Source: an uncultured Pelagibacteraceae bacterium
GTDB lineage: Bacteria; Pseudomonadota; Alphaproteobacteria; Pelagibacterales; Pelagibacteraceae
Assembly: GCA_902587155.1 (NCBI GenBank)
Contig: CACIKE010000005.1
Location: forward strand, 18,981-82,980
Direction: 5' to 3'
Length of the DNA: 64,000 nt
This document shows, piece after piece, positions 38,212-46,175 of this stretch (position 1 is its first letter; every line of letters begins with the position of its first letter). Both the position numbers and the translations under genes were made by a program. Under the pieces are notes generated by a model. It had not been told where the DNA came from. It searched no databases and worked only from the letters and a program-made list of their open reading frames with translations.

Positions 38212-38601
38212 ATGCATACTCTTTCAAAAAATCAGCGAATTATTTTTGATATAATTGATAAATCACCTGAACCAATGAAAGCCTATTCAATTCTTTTTAA
38301 TGTTCAAAAAAAAGGAATTAAAGCTCCTCTACAAGTTTATCGAGCATTAGATAAGTTAGTTGAAATTGGAAAAATTCATAAAATTGAAAGTAGAAACGCG
38401 TTTATCGCATGTCAAAATTCGAGTTGTCAGGTGTCAAAAGCTACTGCTTTTTCAATATGTGAAAGTTGTGAAAAAGTAACAGAGATTAATAATTCTAGTC
38501 TCTCAAAATATCTATCAAATTTTAAAGATAAAGCTGGTATGAAATATAGTAAATATAATCTTGAATTTTTTGGTTTATGCAAAAAATGTATAACCAAATA
38601 A
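38212..38601 (+). CDS. zur: Fur-family zinc-uptake regulator Zur
   Basis: Zinc-responsive repressor, 129 residues: winged helix (APLQVYRALDKLVEIGKIHKIES) followed by a dimerisation domain. Structural zinc cysteines form two CxxC pairs, C83/C86 and C123/C126. Compared with E. coli Zur (from memory), the sensing-site ligands His77, Cys88 and Glu111 align with H56, C67 and E91, but the His96 position has no histidine; a nearby C72 could replace it. Cotranscription with znuCB and the palindromes upstream support Zur rather than Fur. Confidence 0.9.
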   Translation: MHTLSKNQRIIFDIIDKSPEPMKAYSILFNVQKKGIKAPLQVYRALDKLVEIGKIHKIESRNAFIACQNSSCQVSKATAFSICESCEKVTEINNSSLSKYLSNFKDKAGMKYSKYNLEFFGLCKKCITK

Positions 38602-38614
38602 ATTTGAATTATTA

Positions 38615-38953
38615 ATGATATTTTTTACTTTAAAGATCATACTCGCAGCAATAATAATAGCATTCGCCAGTTGGCTTTCAGGACAAAATCCAAAACTTGC
38701 AGGTTTTATTATCGCCTTACCTCTTGTATCACTCATAGCTATAGCTTTTTCCTACTATGAGCATAATGATATAGAAAAAACAATTCTTTTTACTAAGAGC
38801 ATACTAGTAGCAGTACCTGTGAGTTATTTATTTTTTTTACCCTTCTTTTTTGCAAAATCATTTAATATGAATTTCTTCCTAATTTATGGCACAGGCTTAG
38901 GATTTTTAGTTGTTGGTTTCTTTATTCATAAATATATAACAAATTTTCTCTAA
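38615..38953 (+). CDS. Small four-span membrane protein, DUF3147-like
   Basis: 112-residue hydrophobic protein with about four membrane spans. SWLSGQNPKLAGFIIALPLVSL resembles the DUF3147 family (read as SGQNPKLAGFIIALPLVS); this is by recollection and not certain. No functional residues stand out. It lies 13 bp after zur, so read-through from the zinc operon is possible, and just before the phosphate-related genes. Confidence 0.6.
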   Translation: MIFFTLKIILAAIIIAFASWLSGQNPKLAGFIIALPLVSLIAIAFSYYEHNDIEKTILFTKSILVAVPVSYLFFLPFFFAKSFNMNFFLIYGTGLGFLVVGFFIHKYITNFL

Positions 38954-38964
38954 TACTGTTACAT

Positions 38965-38992
38965 CTTAATAAATTTGTAACATTAATGTAAT
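38965..38992 (+). promoter_or_regulatory. Candidate PhoB box upstream of the arsC operon
   Basis: Half-sites CTTAAT (38965), TGTAAC (38976) and TGTAAT (38987) follow each other at exact 11-bp steps, the spacing of PhoB direct repeats. The array closely matches the one upstream of pstS (TTTAAC, TGTAAC, TGTAAT, also 11 bp apart). TAATTA lies 10 bp after the TGTAAC as a possible -10. The box is close to the next ATG (39014), so the leader would be only about 10 bases, just holding the AAGGAG site. Confidence 0.6.
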
Positions 38993-39013
38993 AATTAATA
39001 AGAAGGAGAAAAT

Positions 39014-39235
39014 ATGTTTATAAAAAAATATCTAAAGTGGATCAGTACTTTTTTAGTTTTAGTAGGAATACTTCTTACAAACTTAAATATATATCCTTTA
39101 AATATATATTTTCATGGATTAGGAGTTATTGGATGGACTATCGCTGGATTTGTTAGCAAAGATAAGGCGATACTCACTAACTTTGGATTACAAATTCCAT
39201 TATTTGTTATTGGAATTTATAAGATTATTTTTTAA
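39014..39235 (+). CDS. Small two-span membrane protein leading the arsC operon
   Basis: 73-residue protein with two to three hydrophobic segments (ISTFLVLVGILLTNL; YFHGLGVIGWTIAGFV; IPLFVIGIYKIIF). It resembles short SAR11 proteins annotated DUF6552 as far as I recall; function unknown. A strong AAGGAG at 39003-39008 supports the start. The stop abuts the arsC ATG, so the two are translated together. The candidate PhoB box lies immediately upstream. Confidence 0.7.
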   Translation: MFIKKYLKWISTFLVLVGILLTNLNIYPLNIYFHGLGVIGWTIAGFVSKDKAILTNFGLQIPLFVIGIYKIIF

Positions 39236-39667
39236 ATGAAGAATATTTTGTTTGTATGCACAGGTAATTCAGCAAGAAGTATTATTGCTGAAAGTATAAT
39301 AAATAACGAGTATGACGAAAAGTATAAAGGTTTTAGTGCTGGGAGTAATCCAACAGGAAAAATTAATGACGATGTGAAGAATTATTTATTATCAAAACAT
39401 TATGATCTTTCAAATTATAGATCTAAAAATTTTAATGAGTTTATTAATGGTCAAATTAAAATGGATTATGTGATTACAGTTTGTAATAATGCCAATAACG
39501 AAGTCTGTCCTATTTGGCCAAATAAAGATCAGATAATTCATTGGGATATAGAGGATCCTGTCAAATTACTTGATGAAACAAACGACTTAAATAAAAAAGA
39601 TGAAATAATAGAAGAAGTTTACAATAATATTTATAAAAGAATAAAGGAACTGATTTATGAAAAATAA
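39236..39667 (+). CDS. arsC: Arsenate reductase, low-molecular-weight phosphatase family
   Basis: Reduces arsenate to arsenite in the cytoplasm; 143 residues. The phosphatase loop CTGNSARS gives C8 and R14. Two further cysteines, C83 and C91, fit the resolving-cysteine pair of the thioredoxin-coupled (S. aureus pI258) type. HWDIEDPV carries the catalytic Asp. The gene overlaps the aquaporin gene by 11 bp, giving an arsC-aqpS style pair like the one known in Sinorhizobium meliloti. No ArsR repressor is visible; regulation may instead come from the upstream PhoB-like box. Confidence 0.9.
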   Translation: MKNILFVCTGNSARSIIAESIINNEYDEKYKGFSAGSNPTGKINDDVKNYLLSKHYDLSNYRSKNFNEFINGQIKMDYVITVCNNANNEVCPIWPNKDQIIHWDIEDPVKLLDETNDLNKKDEIIEEVYNNIYKRIKELIYEK

Positions 39668-40316
39668 AAGCCGCTATTTTCTTGCTGAATTATTAGGCAG
39701 TTGTTTTTTAGTAATGATTATTGTTGGTTCAGGTTTAATGGCTGAAAACTTAACTAATGATGTTGCTGTGATGTTAATAGCTAATACTATAGCAACAGGA
39801 GCAGGTTTATTTGTGCTTATTACAGTATTTGCTGATGTATCAGGAGCTCACTTTAATCCATTTGTAAGTATCGCAATGGCAATAACAGGCAAATTAAAAA
39901 GGAAACTATTACCCTACTATATCATTGCTCAATTGGTTGGTTGCTTGATTGGTGTTGGTTTAGCCAATTTCTTTTTTGAACATGAAATTTATGAATTATC
40001 TACTAAATCAAGAGATGGGATTTATATACTAACATCTGAAGTGATAGCAACATTAGGACTTATAGTGATAATTTTTGGGGCTATGAAGTCAGGTAAAATT
40101 GCTGTTGCTGCTAGTGTTGGGCTTTACATTACTGCAGGTTATTGGTTTACTTCTTCAACTTCTTTTGCAAATCCTGCGGTTGCTATTGCTAGAACATTTA
40201 CAGAATCTTTTACTGGTATTAGTTATTTAAATACTCCTTATTATATTTTAGCTGAGCTTATTGGAATGTTAATTGCTGTACTTATTGTTAAAAAGTTATT
40301 TTTAGAAAAAAATTGA
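39657..40316 (+). CDS. MIP/aquaporin-family channel, probably for arsenite (AqpS-like)
   Basis: 219-residue channel with six spans and two half-helix motifs: the first is altered to NPF (SGAHFNPFVS), the second is standard NPA (FANPAVAIART). Aquaglyceroporins next to arsC can let arsenite leave the cell down its gradient, as shown for AqpS of S. meliloti. The role is inferred from the overlapping arsC. An ordinary water or glycerol channel is the alternative. The Nudix gene starts inside its stop. Confidence 0.85.
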   Translation: MKNKSRYFLAELLGSCFLVMIIVGSGLMAENLTNDVAVMLIANTIATGAGLFVLITVFADVSGAHFNPFVSIAMAITGKLKRKLLPYYIIAQLVGCLIGVGLANFFFEHEIYELSTKSRDGIYILTSEVIATLGLIVIIFGAMKSGKIAVAASVGLYITAGYWFTSSTSFANPAVAIARTFTESFTGISYLNTPYYILAELIGMLIAVLIVKKLFLEKN

Positions 40317-40804
40317 AAAATACAAAACTTACTAATCGAATAAGTTTAATTAACAAAAAATTTAAAAAAAAAGAGTTTTATCATTATCTTAAAACTTCTA
40401 ATCTTTCATTAGTAATACCCAAGATTAAAGACAAATATGTAGTAGTTTCCCAAAAAAGAGTTCCAATTAATAAAATTAATTACGAGTTTCCTTCTGGCAT
40501 AGTGGAAAAAAAGGAAACAACTCTGCAATCAGCATATAAGGAATTAAGAGAAGAAACAGGATATAGATCAAGATCAAAATTGAGTAAAATAATAACTTTT
40601 TATACTGAACCTGGAAGACTAACTACTAAAATTACTGGTTATTACACAGAAGACTTAATTAAAATTTCGAAACCAGAACAAGGTATTAGAATTCATCTTT
40701 TTAATCAAAAAGAGATATTTAAATTAATATTAAATCAAAAATTCAATAATAGTTCTCATATAGCAATGTTTTTTTATTTAATAACAGTTCTTAAAAAACT
40801 ATAA
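40313..40804 (+). CDS. Nudix hydrolase
   Basis: 163-residue Nudix protein. The box reads GIVEKKE then KELREETGY, matching GX5EX7REUXEEXGU with Lys for the first Arg. It resembles ADP-ribose-pyrophosphatase-type members, but the substrate is unknown. The start is TTG at 40313, overlapping the aquaporin stop (TTGA); no in-frame ATG occurs in the first 100 codons or more. Being last in the arsC operon it may share the phosphate-linked control. Confidence 0.85.
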   Translation: MKNTKLTNRISLINKKFKKKEFYHYLKTSNLSLVIPKIKDKYVVVSQKRVPINKINYEFPSGIVEKKETTLQSAYKELREETGYRSRSKLSKIITFYTEPGRLTTKITGYYTEDLIKISKPEQGIRIHLFNQKEIFKLILNQKFNNSSHIAMFFYLITVLKKL

Positions 40805-40883
40805 ACTAAAGGTTGTATCAAAATATCTTTTTTATTTAAGGATTATATGATTAAATCAAATATTAAATAATTCGGAGGCAGTA

Positions 40884-41093
40884 ATGAGAAAAAAACTAAA
40901 AAAAAATGAAAAGAAAAAAACAAAGATATTAAAATCAATAGACAAACTTAAAAATAAAATTACAGCAAAAGAAAAAAAATTATCAAGCCTTAATATTAAA
41001 ATTGCTGGTCTAGAAAAAAAGGTTGCAGAAAAAAAAGCAAAAAAGCTTGCTAAGAAAAATGCAGAGCAGTCTCCTGCATCTATAAATAATTAA
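40884..41093 (+). CDS. Lysine-rich coiled-coil small protein, function unknown
   Basis: 69 residues, about 40% Lys. Heptad-like spacing (IDKLKNKITAKEKKLSSLNI; IAGLEKKVAEKK) predicts one long coiled coil, ending in a neutral tail SPASINN. GGAGG at 40874-40878 with good spacing supports translation. The very basic charge suggests binding to nucleic acid, polyphosphate or membranes, but nothing shows which. It stands alone 80 bp after the Nudix gene and before a gene-free interval. Confidence 0.65.
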   Translation: MRKKLKKNEKKKTKILKSIDKLKNKITAKEKKLSSLNIKIAGLEKKVAEKKAKKLAKKNAEQSPASINN

Positions 41094-41099
41094 TTCCAA

Positions 41100-41194
41100 A
41101 TCGTCTTTCTCCCTTCTCATTTGAGAGAAGGAAGAAAGTAGTTAATCAACAAAATTTAAACAGGGGAAGAAATAATGAATATTTAAATTTTGAT
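41100..41194 (-). ncRNA. Candidate phosphate-regulated small RNA
   Basis: Hypothetical transcript of about 95 bases starting roughly 7 bases after the TATAAA at 41205-41200 and ending past the 41105-41138 hairpin. The predicted RNA includes a pyrimidine-rich ATTTCTTCCCCTG that could pair with ribosome-binding sites. No coding frame longer than 20 codons exists. Nothing but promoter-like and hairpin-like DNA supports it, and the end lacks a U-run. Confidence 0.3.
41105..41138. other. Strong 14-bp inverted repeat (RNA hairpin) in gene-free interval
   Basis: Arms CTTTCTCCCTTCTC (41105-41118) and GAGAAGGAAGAAAG (41125-41138) pair with a single C/A mismatch around a 6-base loop. No T-run follows on either strand, so it is not a standard intrinsic terminator. 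It may end the lysine-rich gene's message or form the end of a leftward small RNA. Confidence 0.75.
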
Positions 41195-41199
41195 GGTGC

Positions 41200-41249
41200 T
41201 TTATACATAAACTAAGTTACAAAATTATTTACTTATTGTTAAAGTTAAA
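41200..41249 (-). promoter_or_regulatory. Candidate leftward PhoB-type promoter with no coding gene downstream
   Basis: On the minus strand TTTAAC (41243), GTAAAT (41232) and TGTAAC (41221) lie at 11-bp steps, then TATAAA (41205-41200) follows the last half-site after 10 bp. This is the same layout as the pstS promoter. The first leftward gene in its path is kilobases away, so the product would be a short RNA. Another TTTAAC overlaps at 41249 and a lone TGTAAC at 41275. Confidence 0.45.
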
Positions 41250-41314
41250 TGAATTTAAATTAAAATAATGTTACAAAAAAATATCACTCAATTAAAAATA
41301 GAATTAAATTTAAT

Positions 41315-42826
41315 TTATCTTGAATTATTTGAGTAAATTACTCTTGGTTCTAAAAATAATTCTCTAGCAAGAGCTTTAAATCTTTTAGTAACTTGTTTTG
41401 AGATTATTTCTTGATGTTGTGATGGAATTTTCAAAAATACAGCATTACCTCTTTTATATAATTTAAACTCTTCAAGAAATATCGTAGATATCGAGGTCAA
41501 TGATTGTGAAAATCTCAAAGCTGCTCCAACTTGTTTGCTTGAAAAAATTTCATTATTATTTAAAAAAGTTAGATACTCCATCTTTGGATTATACTTGATA
41601 CTACAGTACCGCCAATAACATGACAAAGCTAATTGTATTCTTTCTTTATGAGTCAATCTAAGTAAAGGAGTATTTATTGTTTCTTGAAATACCAATTCAG
41701 CTTTTTGAAATGCTCCTAATCCCCAATCCATATGACTTAATACACATGCCAGATATAATAATTTCTTATTAAAATGTTCATTGCCTTCAAAAACTGGCTG
41801 AATAAAATCATAATATTTTTTATAGTTCGATCCTAGATCACCTCTTTTTTTTGCAATATTCTCAAGTGCTTTATGAAAAATTTCTGATTCTTTTACATCT
41901 TTAAAATAGTCAATTGATAAAGAACCTTCACGCAAACCGCTTATAGAACAAATTATATTTTTTGGATTTGTAACTCTCATAATTTCATCAAGTATAATGC
42001 AACTATAAGGTAAATATGGTGTTCTAGATTTTGAAATATACTCAACTGTTTTAAGTTTAGATTTATTAAAAGATGAAATTTTTTCAACAAACTTAGATAA
42101 AACATTGTTATCAATACTGTATTGATGAATTATATGTACCGGATGATTATTTTGAAAAAGATGTAATTTAAATAATGCTCGCCAAGTACCTCCAACTAAA
42201 TATAGATTATTAAATTTCTTTTTTGAAAGCCATTTTTCTTCTCTTAATAATTTTTTGATATATTTTGCTAAATTTCTTTTTTTAACTATAGGATTATTTA
42301 ATAATCTTAAAACACCAATAGGTAATGAGGTTTTATTAGTTACTATATTGTTTTCAACTCGAGCTAATTCTAAACTACCGCCTCCAAGATCGGCAACTAA
42401 TCCATCAACATTTTCAAAGCCTATTTTAACTCCCTCAGCTGAGCATTCAGCTTCTTCTTCACCAGATAATATATTAATCTTAGTTTTAAAAAGTTTTTCA
42501 ACTTCATTAATAAATGGTTTTGTATCAGTTGCTTCTCTTAAAACTGCTGTTGCAATGATTTTAAGATTTGTGATTTTTGAAACATTTAAAATTTCAGAGA
42601 ATCTTTTTAAAACTTTTAAAGCATATTCGGTACCAGATCTGTGAAGTTTTTTGGATTTATCTAAATTTTTTCCAAGTTCACAAACTGCTTTTTCATTAAA
42701 AAAAGGCACACGAGAAGAACTGAAATCTTCATAAATTAGCATTCTTATAGAGTTTGATCCAATGTCAATTATAGCTAATCTTGCCTGTTTTAATTTTAAA
42801 CTATTTTTACTTTTAATTACTTCCAC
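41315..42826 (-). CDS. ppx: Exopolyphosphatase (Ppx/GppA family)
   Basis: Releases phosphate from polyphosphate ends, or hydrolyses pppGpp; 503 residues. The N-terminal actin-like fold has IDIGSNSIRMLIYED and ADLGGGSLEL (phosphate loops). The C-terminal HD-like helical domain contains LSHMDWGLGAFQKAELVF-like HMDWG. The start codon is GTG at 42826 with a 14-bp overlap into ppk, so ppk-ppx is one operon. The pairing with ppk favours exopolyphosphatase. Confidence 0.93.
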   Translation of the reverse strand: MEVIKSKNSLKLKQARLAIIDIGSNSIRMLIYEDFSSSRVPFFNEKAVCELGKNLDKSKKLHRSGTEYALKVLKRFSEILNVSKITNLKIIATAVLREATDTKPFINEVEKLFKTKINILSGEEEAECSAEGVKIGFENVDGLVADLGGGSLELARVENNIVTNKTSLPIGVLRLLNNPIVKKRNLAKYIKKLLREEKWLSKKKFNNLYLVGGTWRALFKLHLFQNNHPVHIIHQYSIDNNVLSKFVEKISSFNKSKLKTVEYISKSRTPYLPYSCIILDEIMRVTNPKNIICSISGLREGSLSIDYFKDVKESEIFHKALENIAKKRGDLGSNYKKYYDFIQPVFEGNEHFNKKLLYLACVLSHMDWGLGAFQKAELVFQETINTPLLRLTHKERIQLALSCYWRYCSIKYNPKMEYLTFLNNNEIFSSKQVGAALRFSQSLTSISTIFLEEFKLYKRGNAVFLKIPSQHQEIISKQVTKRFKALARELFLEPRVIYSNNSR

Positions 42827-44969
42827 TTTTAATCAATCTTAAGTGCAGTTGTTTAGGCTGCATTTTTAGTTTAGCTTTACCTCTTCCAGATAAGCTCGGA
42901 TTATTCATAAAATATTCATGAGCTGAAAAGGAATCGCTCTTACTATATTTAATTTTTTTATAATTGCCATCAGCTTCAAGTTCCCAGCTCTGATTAGTAT
43001 CAAGATAATTTGCCAACATTATTTGATCTAAGATCTGTTCATGAACAGTCTCATTTTCAATTGGGACTAGAAGTTCTACCCTTCGATTTAAATTTCTCGG
43101 CATTAAATCAGCTGACGAAATATATACTTTTGCATTTCTATTAGGCATTTTTTTTGTACCATTACTAAAGCAGTAAATTCTAGAATGCTCTAAAAATCTT
43201 CCTATGATACTTTTTACAACTATGTTTTCTGATCTATCTTTAACTCCTGGTCTTAAACAACAAACACCCCTTACAAATAAATGAATTTTTACACCAGCAT
43301 TCGAAGCTTCATAAAATTTATCAATAATTTCTGGATCTACTAAAGAGTTCATTTTTGCCCAAATAGCTGCAAATTTTCCATTTTTAGAATTTTTAATTTC
43401 AGCATCAATATTTTCATTTAAGGTTTGCCTCATATTTACTGGCGAAATAGAAATTTTATTTAAATTTTTTGGTTTTGCGTATCCTGTTACATAATTGAAA
43501 AACTTTTCAACATCTGATGCCATTTTCTTATCACAACTAAATAAAGACAAATCAGTGTAAATTTTAGCATTTACTGGGTGATAATTGCCAGTTCCTAAAT
43601 GAAAATAAGTTTGTATTTTACCCTGTTCTCTTCTTAAAACAAGTGATGATTTTGCATGAGTTTTGTATTTAGCAAAACCATAAACAATTTGAACACCTAC
43701 TTTTTCTAAACTTCTTGATAGTTGAATATTAGCTTCCTCATCAAATCTAGCTTTAATTTCAATTAAAGCGGTAACTGTTTTTCCGTTTTCTGCAGCTGTT
43801 ATTAAAGCTTTAACAATAGGTGAGTCTAGAGTTGTTCTATATAGAGTTTGTTTTATAGCTATAACTTTTTTATCATTTGCTGCTTGGTTTAAAAATTCAA
43901 TTACTGAGTCAAATGTTTCAAAAGGATGATGAACAACTAAATCTTTCTTTTTAATAGTTTCAAAAAAATTATCATTATATTCTTTTAATCTTTCAACTTC
44001 TCTAGGTGTAAAATGTTTAAATCTTAATTTTGGATTTTTTACTTTACATATTTGATCTATATCTTGAATTCCAACAAGGCCAGCAACATCATAAATATAG
44101 TCAGGATTTATATCTAATTTATTAGTTATAAATCTTATCAATTCGTTATCACTATTTTCAAGAACCTCTAAACGAACAATATCACCCGTTCTACGTCTTT
44201 TTAAAGCCAATTCAAAAGATCTAACCAAATCTTCTGCTTCCTCTTGAATCTCTACATCGCTGTCTCTTATTACTCTAAAAATCATTTTCTTTTCTAAATC
44301 ATGATCTGGAAAAATTTCATTAGCAAAAAAACTTATTACATCATCTAGAATCACAAATTTCTTATGATTTTTTGAAGACTCAATTTCAATAAATCTAGAT
44401 AATGCTTTTGGTATTACTATTATTGAGTTTAAAATCCTTTTTTTATTTTTTTTTCTTAACTTCATTACAATTGCTCTTCCTTGATTGATTATAAATGGAA
44501 ATGGATGTGCAGGATCAATTGCTGATGGTGTTAATAAAGGGTAAATCTCTTCTTTAAATATTTCTAAAAGTTTTTTTTTATCCTTAGTATTTAAATTAAC
44601 TGGTTTAACTAAATTGATATTATTTTTTTTTAATTCCATAATCAGTTGAATAAAAATTTTGTTCTGTTTTTTTAATAGATTCTTAGTTTCAAGCACTACC
44701 TCATCCATTTGCTCTTCAGGTGTCAAACCATCAGAGCTTAGTGAGTCAACTTCTTGTTTTATTTGACTATATAACCCAGCTACACGGACCATAAAAAATT
44801 CATCTAGATTAGACCCAGCAATTGATAAAAACTTTACTCTTTCATAAAGAGGATTTTCGATATTTTGCGCCTCTAAAAGTACTCTATCGTTGAATTTTAA
44901 CCAAGAAAGCTCTCTATTTATATATTTAGATTTCAACTCTTCTTTATGTTGTTTTTTTAAAGCAGTCAT
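42813..44969 (-). CDS. ppk: Polyphosphate kinase 1
   Basis: Polymerises the ATP gamma-phosphate into polyphosphate; 718 residues, normal length. INRELSWLKFNDRVLLEA is the N-terminal signature, SLDEFFMVRVAG the next (seen as NLDEFFMVRVAG). FAKYKTHAKSSLVLR contains the catalytic His that is phosphorylated, and FHLGTGNYHP the following PLD-like motif. The start is only 13 bp from the divergent sixA start, so each promoter must lie within the other gene or the gap. Confidence 0.96.
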   Translation of the reverse strand: MTALKKQHKEELKSKYINRELSWLKFNDRVLLEAQNIENPLYERVKFLSIAGSNLDEFFMVRVAGLYSQIKQEVDSLSSDGLTPEEQMDEVVLETKNLLKKQNKIFIQLIMELKKNNINLVKPVNLNTKDKKKLLEIFKEEIYPLLTPSAIDPAHPFPFIINQGRAIVMKLRKKNKKRILNSIIVIPKALSRFIEIESSKNHKKFVILDDVISFFANEIFPDHDLEKKMIFRVIRDSDVEIQEEAEDLVRSFELALKRRRTGDIVRLEVLENSDNELIRFITNKLDINPDYIYDVAGLVGIQDIDQICKVKNPKLRFKHFTPREVERLKEYNDNFFETIKKKDLVVHHPFETFDSVIEFLNQAANDKKVIAIKQTLYRTTLDSPIVKALITAAENGKTVTALIEIKARFDEEANIQLSRSLEKVGVQIVYGFAKYKTHAKSSLVLRREQGKIQTYFHLGTGNYHPVNAKIYTDLSLFSCDKKMASDVEKFFNYVTGYAKPKNLNKISISPVNMRQTLNENIDAEIKNSKNGKFAAIWAKMNSLVDPEIIDKFYEASNAGVKIHLFVRGVCCLRPGVKDRSENIVVKSIIGRFLEHSRIYCFSNGTKKMPNRNAKVYISSADLMPRNLNRRVELLVPIENETVHEQILDQIMLANYLDTNQSWELEADGNYKKIKYSKSDSFSAHEYFMNNPSLSGRGKAKLKMQPKQLHLRLIKSGSN

Positions 44970-44982
44970 ATATTTAGATTTT

Positions 44983-45507
44983 ATGTATCAATTATACGTC
45001 ATGAGACACGCAAAATCTAGTTGGGATGATTTAAGTATTAATGATTTTGATAGACCACTTACTAAAAGAGGCAAGAAAAATGCAAAAATGATTTGTGAAT
45101 TTTTTGTTAAAAAAAAATTTGAATTTGATTATGCATTAATTTCATCATCAAAAAGAACAAAAAAAACTTTTCAAATTTTATCCAAGAAAATTAATAAGCC
45201 AAAAAAAGTTAATTTTTCAAAAGATTTATATTTAGTTGATGAGAATGCAATTGTAAAAAAAATTAAAGAAATATCCAGTGAATATAAATCAATTTTGATT
45301 ATAAACCATGAACCATCAGTGAAAAATTTAGTACGAAATCTTACAAAAAATCATAATACGAATAATTTTAAATTAATGAATTATAAATTCCCAACAGCAG
45401 CATTTGCAAAAATTGAGTTTGATATTAAATCCTGGAATGAAGTTGAGAAAAAGGGAGTATTAAAAAAATTTATAAGACCCAAAGATCTTCAAGATTCTAA
45501 AGAATAA
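44983..45507 (+). CDS. sixA: SixA-like histidine phosphatase
   Basis: 174-residue histidine-phosphatase-superfamily protein; the RHG motif is LYVMRHAKSSWDD (H9). LISSSKRTKKTF and INHEPSVKNL are the other SixA signatures. The ATG at 44983 is chosen because the longer frame would run into ppk on the other strand and adds unrelated residues. SixA proteins remove phosphate from phosphohistidine. No phosphotransferase-system gene is near; its neighbours are ppk (a phosphohistidine enzyme) and phoB. Ends overlap phoB by 19 bp, convergent. Confidence 0.9.
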   Translation: MYQLYVMRHAKSSWDDLSINDFDRPLTKRGKKNAKMICEFFVKKKFEFDYALISSSKRTKKTFQILSKKINKPKKVNFSKDLYLVDENAIVKKIKEISSEYKSILIINHEPSVKNLVRNLTKNHNTNNFKLMNYKFPTAAFAKIEFDIKSWNEVEKKGVLKKFIRPKDLQDSKE

Positions 45508-46172
45508 CCAGCTGATCTTACTGTTCTAATTAAAGGTTTTGTATTTTGTATGTTAATTGCTTGTCTTAATCTTCTAATATGAACATCAACTGTTCTAGAC
45601 TCTACATATATATTTTCTCCCCAAACATTGTTTAAGAGTTGTTCTCTTGAATAAACTCTTTTTGGATTTTTGATAAAAAAATCTAAGAGTTTAAATTCAG
45701 TTGGACCCAAAGTAATTTCTTTATCTTTTCTATAAACTCTTTTTGTAATCCGATCTATTTTTAAATCAGTAAATTCTACAATGTCTGATGATGATTGAGG
45801 TTTAGATCTTCTCAATAAAGATTTAATTCTAGCATTCAATTCTTTTTGACTAAAAGGTTTAGTTACATAATCATCTGCACCTGTATCAAATGCTTTTAAT
45901 TTGTCTTCTTCCTCCCCTTTTGCAGTTAACATAATGACAGGAATATCATTAAACTTATTATCTTTTTTTAAGTTTTTACAAATTTCAACACCAGATAATT
46001 CTGGTAACATCCAATCCATTAATATTAAATCTGGCTGTTTTAATTTTATTTGTTTAAGAGCATCTTCTCCATTTTCTGAATGACTGACTTTATAACCTTC
46101 TTTTTCAAGATTGTACTTTAACAAACTAACAATTGATGCTTCATCTTCAGCTATGAAAACATGAGCTGACAT
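45489..46172 (-). CDS. phoB: Phosphate regulon response regulator PhoB
   Basis: OmpR-type regulator of 227 residues. The receiver domain has the phospho-acceptor D53 in LMDWMLPE and K in MLTAKGEE. The C-terminal winged helix has LGPTEFKLLDFFIKNP and YVESRTVDVHIRRLRQ. Phosphorylated PhoB binds direct repeats, several of which are visible in this window. It is last in the pstS-C-A-B-phoU-phoB series, 3 bp after phoU. Confidence 0.96.
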   Translation of the reverse strand: MSAHVFIAEDEASIVSLLKYNLEKEGYKVSHSENGEDALKQIKLKQPDLILMDWMLPELSGVEICKNLKKDNKFNDIPVIMLTAKGEEEDKLKAFDTGADDYVTKPFSQKELNARIKSLLRRSKPQSSSDIVEFTDLKIDRITKRVYRKDKEITLGPTEFKLLDFFIKNPKRVYSREQLLNNVWGENIYVESRTVDVHIRRLRQAINIQNTKPLIRTVRSAGYSLES

Positions 46173-46175
46173 AAA

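Noticed and set aside
38957..38962. TGTTAC as an additional PhoB half-site upstream of the arsC operon
   Set aside because: It is 19 bp from the next half-site, out of the 11-bp phase.
41105..41138. Hairpin as an ordinary Rho-independent terminator
   Set aside because: The stem is strong but no T-run follows on either strand.
44890..44982. Longer start for sixA
   Set aside because: The extra 31 codons lie inside ppk on the other strand and do not resemble SixA; the motif-bearing MYQLYVMRHAK starts at 44983.
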